Positions 1 to 8,400 are shown, numbered from the stretch's first letter. The stretch: 64,000 nucleotides of DNA from Sulfomarinibacter sp963741385 (GCA_963741385.1 CAVUHO010000010.1:806001-870000), one strand, 5' to 3'. Notes: a model not told the origin generated them from the sequence alone. Translations and numbers: made by a program.

Positions 1-442
1 CGCTCGGGAGGTCGCGTTTGTTGAACTGGAGGACGAATGGGATGGTCTTGAGCTCGAAGCCGTTTTCGCGCAGGTTTTCCTCGAGATTGTGGAGCGACTC
101 GGCATTGGCGTCCATCCTCGCCTCCTGCGAGTCGGCGACGAACACCACCCCGTCCACGCCTTTGAGGATCAGCTTGCGGCTCGCGTCGTAGAAGACCTGG
201 CCGGGCACGGTATAGAGGTGGAAGCGGGTCTTGAATCCGCGAACCGCCCCGAGATCGAGCGGCAGAAAGTCGAAAAAGAGCGTGCGGTCGGTCTCGGTCG
301 CGAGCGAGATCAGCTTGCCCTTCTGCTGCGGCGACGATTTTTCGAAGATGTACTGCAGGTTGGTGGTCTTTCCGCACAAACCGGGTCCGTAGTACACGAT
401 TTTGACGTTGATCTCGCGAGCGGCGTAGTTGATGAAGCTCAT
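1..442 (-). CDS. mglA: MglA-type small Ras-like GTPase (partial, C-terminus beyond window)
   Basis: About 147 codons are visible, running off the left edge. The protein starts MSFINYAAREINVKIVYYG. A P-loop of the form GPGLCGKTT lies near residues 21-29. The switch-II region reads TVPGQVFYDASRK, the MglA-style replacement of the usual DTAGQ. A guanine-specificity motif NKRD is visible just before the edge. In the MglA family the GTPase sets front-rear polarity and is controlled by an MglB GTPase-activating protein. Its ATG overlaps the TGA of the upstream mglB by the sequence ATGA, so the two are translationally coupled. Whether it serves motility or another polarity role here cannot be told from sequence. 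Confidence 0.93.
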   Translation of the reverse strand, partial: MSFINYAAREINVKIVYYGPGLCGKTTNLQYIFEKSSPQQKGKLISLATETDRTLFFDFLPLDLGAVRGFKTRFHLYTVPGQVFYDASRKLILKGVDGVVFVADSQEARMDANAESLHNLEENLRENGFELKTIPFVLQFNKRDLPS

Positions 443-927
443 TCTGAAAACAATGCGTCGATATCGTCGTCGGTAATTTCAGCAAAAGGCGAGAGTGTTT
501 CCACGATGCCAACCATCTGGGATTTTGTCTCCATTTCGTTGAGCACACGCTCGATCTCCGCCGACGCCTTGCGTACCCGCAGGCGGACCAGACCGAGAGA
601 CGAGCGCTCGTCAAAAATAACCACCAAAATCAGCCTCTGACCAACGATGGAAATGTGAATGTTGTCCTTGCGGCCCTCGTGGAAAAGGATCGAAAACTCT
701 TTTTCCCCGATCAGCTTGGCGAGACCCTCGGTGGCTGCCACGTTGCCGGCTGTGAGGGAGGCGAGTGAGGTCGAATCGATCAGGTTGACCTCACCGGCCT
801 CCGCGATCTGCTGCCCGTTCTTATCGACCAGGAAGACGATCTTGGCGCTGGCGTCCATACGCAGGGTATCGAGGAGCAGCTTGATGCGATCGAACTCCTC
901 CTCATACATGACCAAGTTGGTTACCAA
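439..927 (-). CDS. mglB: MglB-like Roadblock/LC7 domain protein (GAP partner of MglA)
   Basis: A protein of about 160 residues with one Roadblock/LC7 domain over roughly residues 10-125. Typical features are the segment AKIVFLVDKNGQQIAEAGE, the LTAGNVAAT helix and the strand HISIVGQRLILVVIF. MglB homologues dimerise and stimulate GTP hydrolysis by MglA, encoded immediately downstream with a 4-nt overlap. The start is uncertain. The TTG at 927 has a GGGAG upstream, whereas the ATG at 909 gives a product six residues shorter with a less well placed ribosome binding site. The acidic C-terminal tail (DDDIDALFSE) is of unknown role. Confidence 0.88.
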   Translation of the reverse strand: MVTNLVMYEEEFDRIKLLLDTLRMDASAKIVFLVDKNGQQIAEAGEVNLIDSTSLASLTAGNVAATEGLAKLIGEKEFSILFHEGRKDNIHISIVGQRLILVVIFDERSSLGLVRLRVRKASAEIERVLNEMETKSQMVGIVETLSPFAEITDDDIDALFSE

Positions 928-1046
928 CTCTTCACACTCCCAGTAGCTTCAATTTTTAACATAGACGCCCCTGCCAAGCAAGCACAACGGCCCGATCGGG
1001 CACTGTCAGCACCGGCAAAAGGTCGCTGAAATCAGGAAGATGGCGA

Positions 1047-1646
1047 TCACACCGGGCGGCGCAGTTGGAGTGCTTGCGCAAGGGTTACCCGGTCCACCGA
1101 CGCCACCTCTCCACCGACCGGAATGCCCGACGCCGGCCGGCTCACTCTGACTCCCAGCGGCTGGAGCCGGCGGCTGATGTACAGGGCGGTGGTCTCCCCC
1201 TCGACGGTGGGATCGGTAGCGAGAATCACCTCGTCAACAGCCGACCCGCGACACCGCTCCTCGAGGCGGTCGATCGTCAGGTCCTCCGGTCCGACGCCAT
1301 GGAGGGGCGACAGGTGGCCGAGGAGGGCGTGATACAGCCCACGAAACTCGCCCGTTGCCTCGACCGCCCACGCCGTGGTCGGCTCTTCGACCACCAGGAT
1401 GACGCGGTGGTCGCGGCCGGGGTCGCTGCACACCACGCACGGGTCGGTTTCGGTGAGCAAGGAGCATGATGAACACAGAGTGACCGCCTCGCGCAGGCGC
1501 CCCAGCACGTCCGAAAACGCCTGAAGGTCTGCGGGGTCGACCGTCAGCAGGTGCTCGGCGAGCCGCTGGGCGGTCCGCGGACCGACCCCGGGCAGGCGCT
1601 CGAGGTGTTGCAGCAGCACGCGGACCGTCGGCGGTCGCAGATCCAC
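1047..1646 (-). CDS. recR: Recombination mediator RecR
   Basis: 199 residues, the normal length for RecR. It has an N-terminal helix-hairpin-helix (LERLPGVGPRTAQRLA, residues 15-30), then a four-cysteine zinc finger (Cys58, 61, 70, 73). A Toprim domain follows (about 80-175, with the acidic motif VEEPT). The C-terminal signature is GIPVGGEVASVDRVTLAQAL. RecR works with RecO, and with RecF (encoded at 48.0-49.1 kb here), to load RecA on SSB-coated gaps. The GTG start follows the dnaX TAA with no intervening base, the common bacterial dnaX-recR arrangement. The usual small ybaB gene between them is absent. Confidence 0.97.
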   Translation of the reverse strand: MDLRPPTVRVLLQHLERLPGVGPRTAQRLAEHLLTVDPADLQAFSDVLGRLREAVTLCSSCSLLTETDPCVVCSDPGRDHRVILVVEEPTTAWAVEATGEFRGLYHALLGHLSPLHGVGPEDLTIDRLEERCRGSAVDEVILATDPTVEGETTALYISRRLQPLGVRVSRPASGIPVGGEVASVDRVTLAQALQLRRPV

Positions 1647-3104
1647 TTATCTGCCCTCGCCGTCGGGACGAACCGCGACCACCTCGCCGCCCAGAATCCG
1701 GGTCGCGAGGATCACCCCGGGGTCGGCCTTGGCGATGCCGGTGAGATCCTCCGCCGCCATCGCCGGCTCCGAAGCCGTGTCCAGCTCGTCCCCGTGCTCG
1801 CTTTCGTGCTCGTGCTCGTGCTCGTGCTCGATTCCCGGCTCGTCCCTGTCTACCGCCTCTGCCGCAAACGTCTCTGCGGCCGCCGATCGCGACGCCGGTG
1901 GTTTGACTGGAGAGGGGCCCGCGCCCCCCCCGGCGCCGGACGTCGAATGGGCACCCGGTCCGGGCCCGCTCGCCGACGGCAGTCCACCGGAACCGGCGAG
2001 CCACGCCTCCAGGTGCTGCACTGCGGGCCATCTGGCGAGTCTGATGGCCGCCACCTCGAGGGCGAGCTCGCGGTTGCCGGCCTCCTTGACCAGGAGCTCG
2101 TGCTCGAGCCACAGACCGAGCATGCGGGTCAAGGCGTCGGCGCCGCAGCTCGACGAAATTGCCGACAGAAAGTCGCGTTGCGCATCCGACAGGGTCGGCA
2201 GCAGCGCCGGGTCGAGCGCGAGGTACAACAGCGCGCGCAGGGTACGCCCCATCTCCTGATACAGAACCCAGGCGTCCTGGCCGGCGGCGAGCCGCTCGCG
2301 CAGCATGACGAGGCCGGCAGGGGTCTCGCCGGCGGCGAGGATCTCGACGAGCCGCGCCGTGACCTCGAGCGGCGGCACGCCGAGCACCGTTGCCACCGCC
2401 TCGTCGTCGACCGCGTCGGCCGTGAAGGCGCGCAACTGGTCGAGCAACGACAGCGCGTCGCGAACCGAGCCCTCGGCGGCGCCGGCGATGGATGCCGCCG
2501 CCGACGGTGTCAGCGAGAAACCCTCGGCGGATGCGATCTCCTCCAGACGCTTCCGGATCAGGTCGGACCCGACCGGTCGGAAGTCCAACTGCTGGCACCT
2601 GGAAAGGATGGTGGCGGGAACCTTGTGACGTTCGGTGGTGGCGAAGACCCAGAGGATGTACGGAGGCGGCTCTTCGATGGTCTTGAGGAGGGCGTTGAAC
2701 GAGGCCTGGGAAAGCATGTGAACTTCGTCAAAAATGATCACCCGAAAGCGATCCCGCGTCGGTCGGTAGCGGAGGAGATCCTGGAGGTCGCGGACCTTTT
2801 CGACTTGAGTGTGGGTCGCCGCATCGATTTCGATGACATCGATGCTCGAGCCGTCCGCGATCTCCCGACACGACTCGCAGACCCCGCAGGGCTCAGCCGT
2901 GGGCCCATCGATGCAGTTCACCGCCTTGGCCAAAAGCCGGGCGACGGTGGTCTTGCCGACGCCGCGCAGACCGGAAAACAAATACGCCTGGCCAAAAGTG
3001 CCCGAGGTGAGGGCGTTCGTCAGGGTCTGCACCGCGGCCTCCTGGCCGATGAGGTCGGCAAAACGCTGCGGCCGCCATGAGCGTGCGAGAACCTGATAGG
3101 TCAT
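1647..3104 (-). CDS. dnaX: DNA polymerase III clamp-loader subunit gamma/tau
   Basis: 485 residues. The N-terminal AAA+ module shows the Walker A GLRGVGKT (45-52), zinc-binding cysteines 64, 73, 76 and 79, the DEVH Walker B (126-129) and the SRC motif near 168-170. Domain III of the collar follows, up to about residue 370. The C-terminal region is low-complexity and holds an unusual alternating His/Glu run (residues about 425-440), encoded by a CTCGTG-type hexanucleotide repeat at about 1793-1830. The protein is short for a full tau and lacks an obvious polymerase-binding domain V, so it may act mainly as gamma. No A-rich slippery heptamer for frameshifting was noticed. A TAAGAT hexamer lies 6 nt before the ATG (see promoter entry). 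Confidence 0.96.
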   Translation of the reverse strand: MTYQVLARSWRPQRFADLIGQEAAVQTLTNALTSGTFGQAYLFSGLRGVGKTTVARLLAKAVNCIDGPTAEPCGVCESCREIADGSSIDVIEIDAATHTQVEKVRDLQDLLRYRPTRDRFRVIIFDEVHMLSQASFNALLKTIEEPPPYILWVFATTERHKVPATILSRCQQLDFRPVGSDLIRKRLEEIASAEGFSLTPSAAASIAGAAEGSVRDALSLLDQLRAFTADAVDDEAVATVLGVPPLEVTARLVEILAAGETPAGLVMLRERLAAGQDAWVLYQEMGRTLRALLYLALDPALLPTLSDAQRDFLSAISSSCGADALTRMLGLWLEHELLVKEAGNRELALEVAAIRLARWPAVQHLEAWLAGSGGLPSASGPGPGAHSTSGAGGGAGPSPVKPPASRSAAAETFAAEAVDRDEPGIEHEHEHEHESEHGDELDTASEPAMAAEDLTGIAKADPGVILATRILGGEVVAVRPDGEGR

Positions 3105-3110
3105 CGGGGC

Positions 3111-3116
3111 ATCTTA
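3111..3116 (-). promoter_or_regulatory. Putative -10 element of a leaderless dnaX promoter
   Basis: TAAGAT on the minus strand is followed by six bases (GCCCCG) and then the dnaX ATG. There is no ribosome binding site in the gap. If used as a -10 box, transcription would start at or next to the ATG. The same spacing recurs before ruvX, the DUF4390 gene, the TPR gene, the glycosyltransferase, the phosphodiesterase and dnaA. No good -35 was recognised. Confidence 0.45.
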
Positions 3117-3265
3117 GCCCAATTCCCCGAACCTGAAATAAACCCATCAATCCGCAAATCGTATGTCTGATCGCGGCGACGTGAAACACATACTGTGTAA
3201 GCAGAACAGGAATCTGGTATCGTACCGCCCTGTTAACACCACTGAAACGACCCGGGAGGTCCCAT

Positions 3266-4414
3266 ATGAACGCTCGCAAAACCGTTGTTGTCTGCCTTGG
3301 ATTCCTGCTCGCCGCGTCCTCGGCGCTGGCCATCGCTCCCGGCACCGATTTGTTGATCGCCGGCGCGGCGCGGACCAACAAATGGCACTCCGATCTCTAC
3401 ATCAACAACGCCGGCACCACCACTGTTGGGGTGACGGTGTACTGGCTCGAACGGGATCAGCCCAACCCCAACCCGACATCCCGCAGCTTCAACATCGGCC
3501 CGGACGACACGCTGATCCTCGATGACGTCATGTTGAAGAACTTCGGGATGAACAACGCCGCCGGCGCGTTCCACATCACCGCCACTGGCGAGGTCACCGC
3601 CAACCTCATCGTCTTCACCGGCTTCAACGACCCGGTGGGGGGCACCTACGGTTCGGGCTTCGAGGCGATTCCCGCTCCCTCAGCCACCCGGGCAGGCGGG
3701 TCGACGACCGTCATGGGTCTGGCCTCGAACAGCTCGTTCTACACCAACATCTTTGCCCTGGCCGGCGCCGACGGCGTCACCATGGACCTCGACCTGCTCG
3801 ATCCCAACGGCAATGTGCTCGACACCGCGACGATCACTCTCGAAGGTTACGAGCCGTGGCTGTCGTTCAAGACGGACCTGTGGGACGTGAGCACCTATGA
3901 CAACGGCACCTTGCTTGCCACCGTGACCTCGGGCTCGGCGGTGATCCTGGGATCGAAGACGGATAATGCCAGCGGCGACCCGACAACCCTCGAATCGTCC
4001 TTCGGCGCCGGCTCCGGTTCGGCGGACGGGATCTACCAGTTCGCCGTCTACGACAGCCTCAGCTTTGCATCAGGGGGCAACATCGTGGTCGCCGACGGCC
4101 TTGTCGATGCGATCAACGGCACCTACTTCAACTTCGACAAGCTGAACGCCCAGAGCGAGTCCGAGTGCACCCTGATCTTCCTCTGGGGCACCAGCCTCAA
4201 CCCGACCAACCTCAGCGATTTTTCCTCGGGTGTCGAGTTCGTCGACAGCTACCCGGATGGCGGCGAAATGACCTGGACCCTGACCTTCAGTATCGATGAC
4301 AACCTCGGCTTCTCGGGCTCGCTCGAAGCGGTGGGCGCCAACTTCACCGGCGCAGACACCGGCTGCAACGGCGCGTTCCCGGCCCTGCTCATCGAGGGCG
4401 GCAAAAGCAACTGA
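3266..4414 (+). CDS. Secreted protein of unknown function
   Basis: 382 residues with a clear Sec signal peptide: a positively charged start, a hydrophobic core at residues 7-20, and probable cleavage after ALA at about residue 23. The mature part is rich in Gly, Thr, Asn and Asp with regular beta-strand-like stretches. It starts GTDLLIAGAARTNKWHSDLY, the kind of opening common in exported beta-sandwich proteins of Acidobacteriota. Two cysteines near the C-terminus (in SECTLIF and TGCNGAF) could form a disulfide. No catalytic motif was recognised. The gene is a single unit: GGGAGG precedes the ATG and a strong terminator follows. The surface or extracellular location is inferred from the signal peptide only. 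Confidence 0.85.
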   Translation: MNARKTVVVCLGFLLAASSALAIAPGTDLLIAGAARTNKWHSDLYINNAGTTTVGVTVYWLERDQPNPNPTSRSFNIGPDDTLILDDVMLKNFGMNNAAGAFHITATGEVTANLIVFTGFNDPVGGTYGSGFEAIPAPSATRAGGSTTVMGLASNSSFYTNIFALAGADGVTMDLDLLDPNGNVLDTATITLEGYEPWLSFKTDLWDVSTYDNGTLLATVTSGSAVILGSKTDNASGDPTTLESSFGAGSGSADGIYQFAVYDSLSFASGGNIVVADGLVDAINGTYFNFDKLNAQSESECTLIFLWGTSLNPTNLSDFSSGVEFVDSYPDGGEMTWTLTFSIDDNLGFSGSLEAVGANFTGADTGCNGAFPALLIEGGKSN

Positions 4415-4438
4415 CGCTGACGAAAGAATCGAACGCAT

Positions 4439-4466
4439 GGGCCGCCCGGGTGGGCGGCCCGTTTTT
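4439..4466 (+). terminator. Rho-independent terminator of the secreted-protein gene
   Basis: A perfect 9-bp stem (GGGCCGCCC / GGGCGGCCC, loop GGGT) is followed by GTTTTTATTTT. It lies 25 nt after the stop codon and reaches the end of the convergent antiporter gene. Confidence 0.93.
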
Positions 4467-5754
4467 ATTTTCGAGCCGGCCCTTGTTCTCCCGCAGCCCG
4501 AATGGCCCGCTCCCACAGGACCGGCCCGATGAGCTGGTTGATCACCACCGCCGCCACCACCAGGGTTGCCACGGCCGGTCCGATGCCGGGCACTTCCCGC
4601 TGAATCCGCGCTGCCAACCCCAGCGACAGGCCGGCCTGGGCGATGAAGCCCATCCAACCGTGGCGGACCATCGGCCCGCCCGAACCAGCCATCGACGCCG
4701 GGAAACCGGTCATCAGCCACACCCCCATCCCACGCACCACGACGTAGATCAGCGCCGGCAACCACAGTGCGGCAAAGATGCCGATGTCGAGGCCGGCGCC
4801 GATCAGGGCGAAGAACACAACAAAAATCGGCGTGGAGGATTGTTCCAGGGCATCGAGGAAACGACCGGCCGACCGGGGGAAAAAGTTGCGCGCCGCAAAA
4901 CCTGCCGCCATGCAGACCAGCAGGTGTTCCATCCACGACTGGTGTGCGAGCTCGGCGGAGGCCAGGGCCAGGGCGAGCACGGTCAACGGGATCAGACGTC
5001 CCACCTTTGCGATGTAGAGGCCGAGCATCGTCCCGAGCACGGCCCCCAGGAGCAACGAACCCAGAATCTCCACGGCGACGTGGCCGAGTTTGCCGAGATT
5101 CGGGGGGCCGCCCTGGAGAAGGGCCAATACGGTGGCGTTGACCAGCGTGAAGAGCAGCAGGATGACCAGGTCCTTGACGATGGTGACCGAAAGGACTGTC
5201 TCGACCATCTCTCCGCGCGCCCGCAGGTCGGCGATGATCGCGATCGTCGTGGAGGGAGAAACGGCGACGGCGATGACACCGAGAAAGGCCACCGCGGCCA
5301 CGGTTTCGGCAGCTGTTATCGGGCCGAGAAACGGCAGTATCTTCAGCACCACCCAGAGAATTCCCGCGACAAAACCCAGAATGCCGACGGTGTGGGCGGT
5401 GGTGATGACGAGCAAAGGCCGCAGGCGGCGGCGCACCGCGGCGAGCCGAAACTCACCTCCGGCGGTGAGTGCGATCAGACCCAGAGCGAGCTCCTCGAAG
5501 AACCGCAGAAGCTGGGCGTCGCGGGCGGTCTCGAGACCCAGGGCGTGCGGTCCGGCCACCATGCCCAGCAGGAGATAACCGGTGATCCGCGGCGCCCGGA
5601 ATTGCACCGCGAGCTCGCCGGCGAGGACGCCGCCGATGATCAAGATGCCGAGGCTGAGCAGCGCCGAGCCCAACGGATCGCTGACCATGGTGGTCCCCAA
5701 CAACCGCGCCGCCCAGCTGAACGCAGCCAGCACAAGGAACAGAGACCACCTCAC
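4465..5754 (-). CDS. CPA2-family cation:proton antiporter (KefB/NapA-like membrane domain)
   Basis: 429 residues with about 12-13 hydrophobic segments and no soluble RCK/TrkA domain. The glycine-rich opening ITGYLLLGMVAGPHALG is typical of the CPA2 second helix. The discontinuous core helix has SPSTT. The transport-site helix reads VTIVKDLVIL, with Lys-Asp where other CPA2 members have Gln-Asp, Asn-Asp or Thr-Asp. The last helices contain AGLSLGLAARI. The predicted role is monovalent cation/proton exchange at the inner membrane. It is the last gene of a four-gene operon with EIIA and PII-like genes, and its ATG overlaps the preceding stop by 4 nt. Substrate (K+ or Na+) is not deducible. Confidence 0.88.
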   Translation of the reverse strand: MRWSLFLVLAAFSWAARLLGTTMVSDPLGSALLSLGILIIGGVLAGELAVQFRAPRITGYLLLGMVAGPHALGLETARDAQLLRFFEELALGLIALTAGGEFRLAAVRRRLRPLLVITTAHTVGILGFVAGILWVVLKILPFLGPITAAETVAAVAFLGVIAVAVSPSTTIAIIADLRARGEMVETVLSVTIVKDLVILLLFTLVNATVLALLQGGPPNLGKLGHVAVEILGSLLLGAVLGTMLGLYIAKVGRLIPLTVLALALASAELAHQSWMEHLLVCMAAGFAARNFFPRSAGRFLDALEQSSTPIFVVFFALIGAGLDIGIFAALWLPALIYVVVRGMGVWLMTGFPASMAGSGGPMVRHGWMGFIAQAGLSLGLAARIQREVPGIGPAVATLVVAAVVINQLIGPVLWERAIRAAGEQGPARK

Positions 5755-6929
5755 GGTGTCGCCTCGTCACCAGGTGCGAAGAGACGACGGCGCATCCACC
5801 ACCCGCCCGCGATGTTGTTTGCGAGCACCGCCGCGACCACCGCCTCCAGCACACCTTCGGTCGCCGGGAAGAAGCTGACGATGGCCACCGTGAGCCCGAG
5901 AGACAGCTCACCCATCGGGAGGAGTCCCCACCCGACACCGCCTGTGAGCAGAACCTCGCCGCGAGCGCGGGCGATGCGAGTCAGACCCGCGCCGGCAGCG
6001 ACCGCAGCCGCGGCCCGCACCAGGGTCATCACGGCAAAGACCTCGAGAGAAAACGCGGCCGTGCTCCACGACGCACCGACTAAAACCAGCAGCGCCACCA
6101 GAATGGGCCGTTCCAACGAGTGGGCGACCCGCAGCATGCGGTGGGGAAACACGCACCGGTTGACCACGACGGCGCCGGCAATGGCCGCCGCCGGCAACGC
6201 GTTGAGACCGAGCACCGCCGTCACCCCGGCCGCGAAGCACATGCTGCCCACCACCAGGGTCAGCAGCTGCATGTGGTCCCCAACGCCCCGAATCAGCACC
6301 ACCATGGCGTAACCAACGAGCGTACCGATGGCGACGGTGAGAAAGAAGAGTTCGTGGGCTGCCAACCCACCGCCGTTTTCGGCGGCGAGGGGGCTCGCCA
6401 GGGCGGTCGCGACGGCAAACACCAACACCGCGGGGATCCCGGCGAACGCCATCACCAGTTTGAGCATGCGGACCGTGCCGCGGTCGGTCGATCGACGCCC
6501 CCGCGCCAGACCCTCCAGGGCGCTGGGCGAGCTCGCCATTGCCACCGATCCCAAACCCAGCGCGAGCGCCGGCGACAACCCGAGCGCCATGCCCGCGACC
6601 ACCACCGGCGCGCCGACGGCCACCGGCGTCAGTCCGCCGACCCACCGGTGCCACTGTGCGAGCCGCCGGATGATGCGCACCTCGGCCTGGAGGCCAAAGA
6701 CCAGACCGATCCACGCCAGACCGAACAGGACCACGACCCGAAGCGCGGCCACCAGATCGTCGGGAAAGAGTCCCAGCGCCCGCCCACCGAGCAGGAATCC
6801 GACCGCGAGAAAGGACACGCCCTCCATCCCGGGCGCGCGCACCCCGCGCCGGGCCAGCACCGCGCGCAACTCGGCGCCAAGCACTGCACAGGCCACGAGG
6901 GCCAGAAACGCTACTGTGCCGCGAAGCAT
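5751..6929 (-). CDS. Multi-spanning membrane protein, divergent CPA-type exchanger
   Basis: 392 residues with about 11-12 hydrophobic segments. The pattern resembles the downstream CPA2 antiporter: a LAVGFLLGGRALGLFPDDL segment, SSPSALE in the place of a discontinuous helix, and a long run of Ala/Val helices. It lacks a recognisable acidic pair in the expected transport helix, so it may be a non-canonical or inactive exchanger, or a partner subunit. It overlaps the next gene by ATGA and is preceded by a 53-nt gap after the PII-like gene. A separate single-subunit transporter is also possible. Family assignment rests on overall pattern only. Confidence 0.65.
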   Translation of the reverse strand: MLRGTVAFLALVACAVLGAELRAVLARRGVRAPGMEGVSFLAVGFLLGGRALGLFPDDLVAALRVVVLFGLAWIGLVFGLQAEVRIIRRLAQWHRWVGGLTPVAVGAPVVVAGMALGLSPALALGLGSVAMASSPSALEGLARGRRSTDRGTVRMLKLVMAFAGIPAVLVFAVATALASPLAAENGGGLAAHELFFLTVAIGTLVGYAMVVLIRGVGDHMQLLTLVVGSMCFAAGVTAVLGLNALPAAAIAGAVVVNRCVFPHRMLRVAHSLERPILVALLVLVGASWSTAAFSLEVFAVMTLVRAAAAVAAGAGLTRIARARGEVLLTGGVGWGLLPMGELSLGLTVAIVSFFPATEGVLEAVVAAVLANNIAGGWWMRRRLFAPGDEATP

Positions 6930-6982
6930 GCTTTGAGTTTACTGTGCGACGGTGCCGGTCCAACAGCCGACGAGACCGCTGG

Positions 6983-7315
6983 TTAAAAAAGACGGACCGA
7001 GGACACCGGCACCAACATCACGGCGTTGAAGGATTCGCCCTCCTGGTGCGCGCCGTCGCCCAGGGCACTGACCGCAACCAGGATCTCGGCGGCGAGCGAA
7101 TCCTCTTCAATCACACACAGCACGAGACTCGAAAAATCAATCCCCGAGGGAATCAACGACCGCAGCCCGGCGAAGATCGGCAGGTCGCGCTCGAGCAACT
7201 CGAGACCGCTGCGGCTCTCCACCACCACAGCCTCGGGGGCCTCCAATTCCACCAGTGTGGACAACACCTCGTCCAACAGCTCCTCGCGATGAAGGATGGC
7301 GAGCAGCAGCTTCAC
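6983..7315 (-). CDS. PII-like (P-II fold) small regulatory protein
   Basis: 110 residues. The protein opens MKLLLAILHREELLDEVLSTL, the beta-alpha start of the ferredoxin-like PII fold. It continues with a GVxG-like turn (EAPEAVVVES) and a T-loop-like stretch (GLRSLIPSGIDFSS) before the VLCVIEEDS strand. It lacks the uridylylated tyrosine of true GlnB/GlnK. The GTG start follows the EIIA TGA directly. In a transporter operon such proteins may sense nucleotides or ions and gate the partner channel. The ligand is unknown. Confidence 0.68.
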   Translation of the reverse strand: MKLLLAILHREELLDEVLSTLVELEAPEAVVVESRSGLELLERDLPIFAGLRSLIPSGIDFSSLVLCVIEEDSLAAEILVAVSALGDGAHQEGESFNAVMLVPVSSVRLF

Positions 7316-7774
7316 TCACGCCCCCTCGAGTTCTTCGAGGGCGGCGACAAAGGCGCGGCCGTCAGCCGCGGTGACGAGTGGCTCGAGCGCCGCCCGGCGT
7401 CTCGCGAGCCGGGCGAGGCGGGCGAGTCCCGCGAGATGATCAGCGGTCGTGTTGGCGTCACCGAGAAGACAGAACACCAACCGCACCGGCTGGTCGTCGA
7501 GCGCCGGATACTCGATACCATCGGGGTGGGTCGACGCCACCATCATCAGACGGCCGAGACCCGGCAGCTGCGCGTGAGGCACCGCCACCCCACCACCAAT
7601 GCCGGTGGAGAGGATCTTTTCCCGTTCCATCAGCTTTTCGGCCACCTCGTCGGCCGACGCGACGAGCTTGGCGCCCGCGACCATATCGCCGAACAGCCGG
7701 AAGAGACCGTCGCGGTCCGCTACGGCGGGAGCGATGAGCACCATGTCGGGATTGAGTTTGTTGAATAGACGCAC
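7316..7774 (-). CDS. PTS EIIA-type (fructose/PtsN family) phosphocarrier protein
   Basis: 152 residues. The EIIA type-2 active-site stretch GIGGGVAVPHAQLPG carries the phospho-accepting His67. The family motifs PVRLVFCLLGDANTTADHLAGLARLARL follow in two parts. No EIIB or EIIC is nearby. The gene instead heads an operon with a PII-like gene and two ion-exchanger genes, so a regulatory role comparable to EIIA(Ntr) control of potassium transport is more likely than sugar uptake. GTG start at 7774 with a GAGGTGAGGT purine-rich region before it. Confidence 0.88.
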   Translation of the reverse strand: MRLFNKLNPDMVLIAPAVADRDGLFRLFGDMVAGAKLVASADEVAEKLMEREKILSTGIGGGVAVPHAQLPGLGRLMMVASTHPDGIEYPALDDQPVRLVFCLLGDANTTADHLAGLARLARLARRRAALEPLVTAADGRAFVAALEELEGA

Positions 7775-7846
7775 ACCTCACCTCGTCATTCGTCGCGGCA
7801 GCTGGTTCTCAGGGCGGGAGAGAGATACCCCTCCCGCTGGGAGGTG

Positions 7847-8275
7847 TCAGAATCGATTCGCGAACTCGCTGATGCCCGGAATTATGAATCGCTCGCCGTT
7901 GATGCCCTTGACGATGCACAAGATATGCACGATCAAGACCGCCAAAGCGAAGATCGGCACCAGAAGGCCGAAAATGCATCCCAGTCCGCCGCTGACCGCG
8001 CCAAGCAGCATGATCACCACCTGCAGGGCGACAAACACCACCACTTCAACGACCAGGAGAACCAGGCCGTGCTTGGCGTGCCACTGGACCTCGCGGTCGT
8101 CCTTCTCCACCAGCAGCGGGATGAGGGCAAGCAGACCGAGATAGGAGAGGACGATCATGATGTTGCGATTATCGGAAACGACTCCGGCCGGCTTGTTCGC
8201 AGGTGCGGACGACGGAGCGGCCGGGGGGGGCGGCGGCGGTGCAGCGGTGTTCGGGCCTCGCGGTGTTTCGTCCAT
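7847..8275 (-). CDS. DUF4870 domain membrane protein
   Basis: 142 residues. A proline/alanine-rich cytosolic head (residues 8-30) precedes a DUF4870 domain with three hydrophobic segments (about 39-57, 68-90, 98-125). The conserved family segments YLGLLALIPLL and QWHAKHGLVL are present. Function of the family is unknown. The gene has a GGGAG ribosome binding site and lies alone between the tRNA-Glu repeat array and the EIIA operon. A GC-rich inverted repeat (7814-7837) beyond its stop could serve as a weak terminator. Confidence 0.88.
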   Translation of the reverse strand: MDETPRGPNTAAPPPPPPAAPSSAPANKPAGVVSDNRNIMIVLSYLGLLALIPLLVEKDDREVQWHAKHGLVLLVVEVVVFVALQVVIMLLGAVSGGLGCIFGLLVPIFALAVLIVHILCIVKGINGERFIIPGISEFANRF

Positions 8276-8400
8276 GGTTCGCTCTCCCTTCCTCAGGTCA
8301 GGTTCTTGAAATCAGTAGCTTTCTGCTCAGACATTCTACCTGACACGTCAAACGAAGGACATGGCAGGAAGAACAACCGTCCTTCCGGAGGGGTGGTGTT

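Noticed and set aside
985..1005. Short palindrome GCCCGATCGGGC as a recR terminator
   Set aside because: A six-base stem with no loop and no T run; too weak to report as a feature.
1647..3104. tau/gamma programmed frameshift in dnaX
   Set aside because: No A-rich slippery heptamer or following hairpin was seen at the expected place.
4450..6312. 620-codon open frame opposite the antiporter genes
   Set aside because: Low-complexity Arg/Gln/His-rich translation typical of antisense frames in GC-rich DNA. The minus strand codes for clear membrane proteins.
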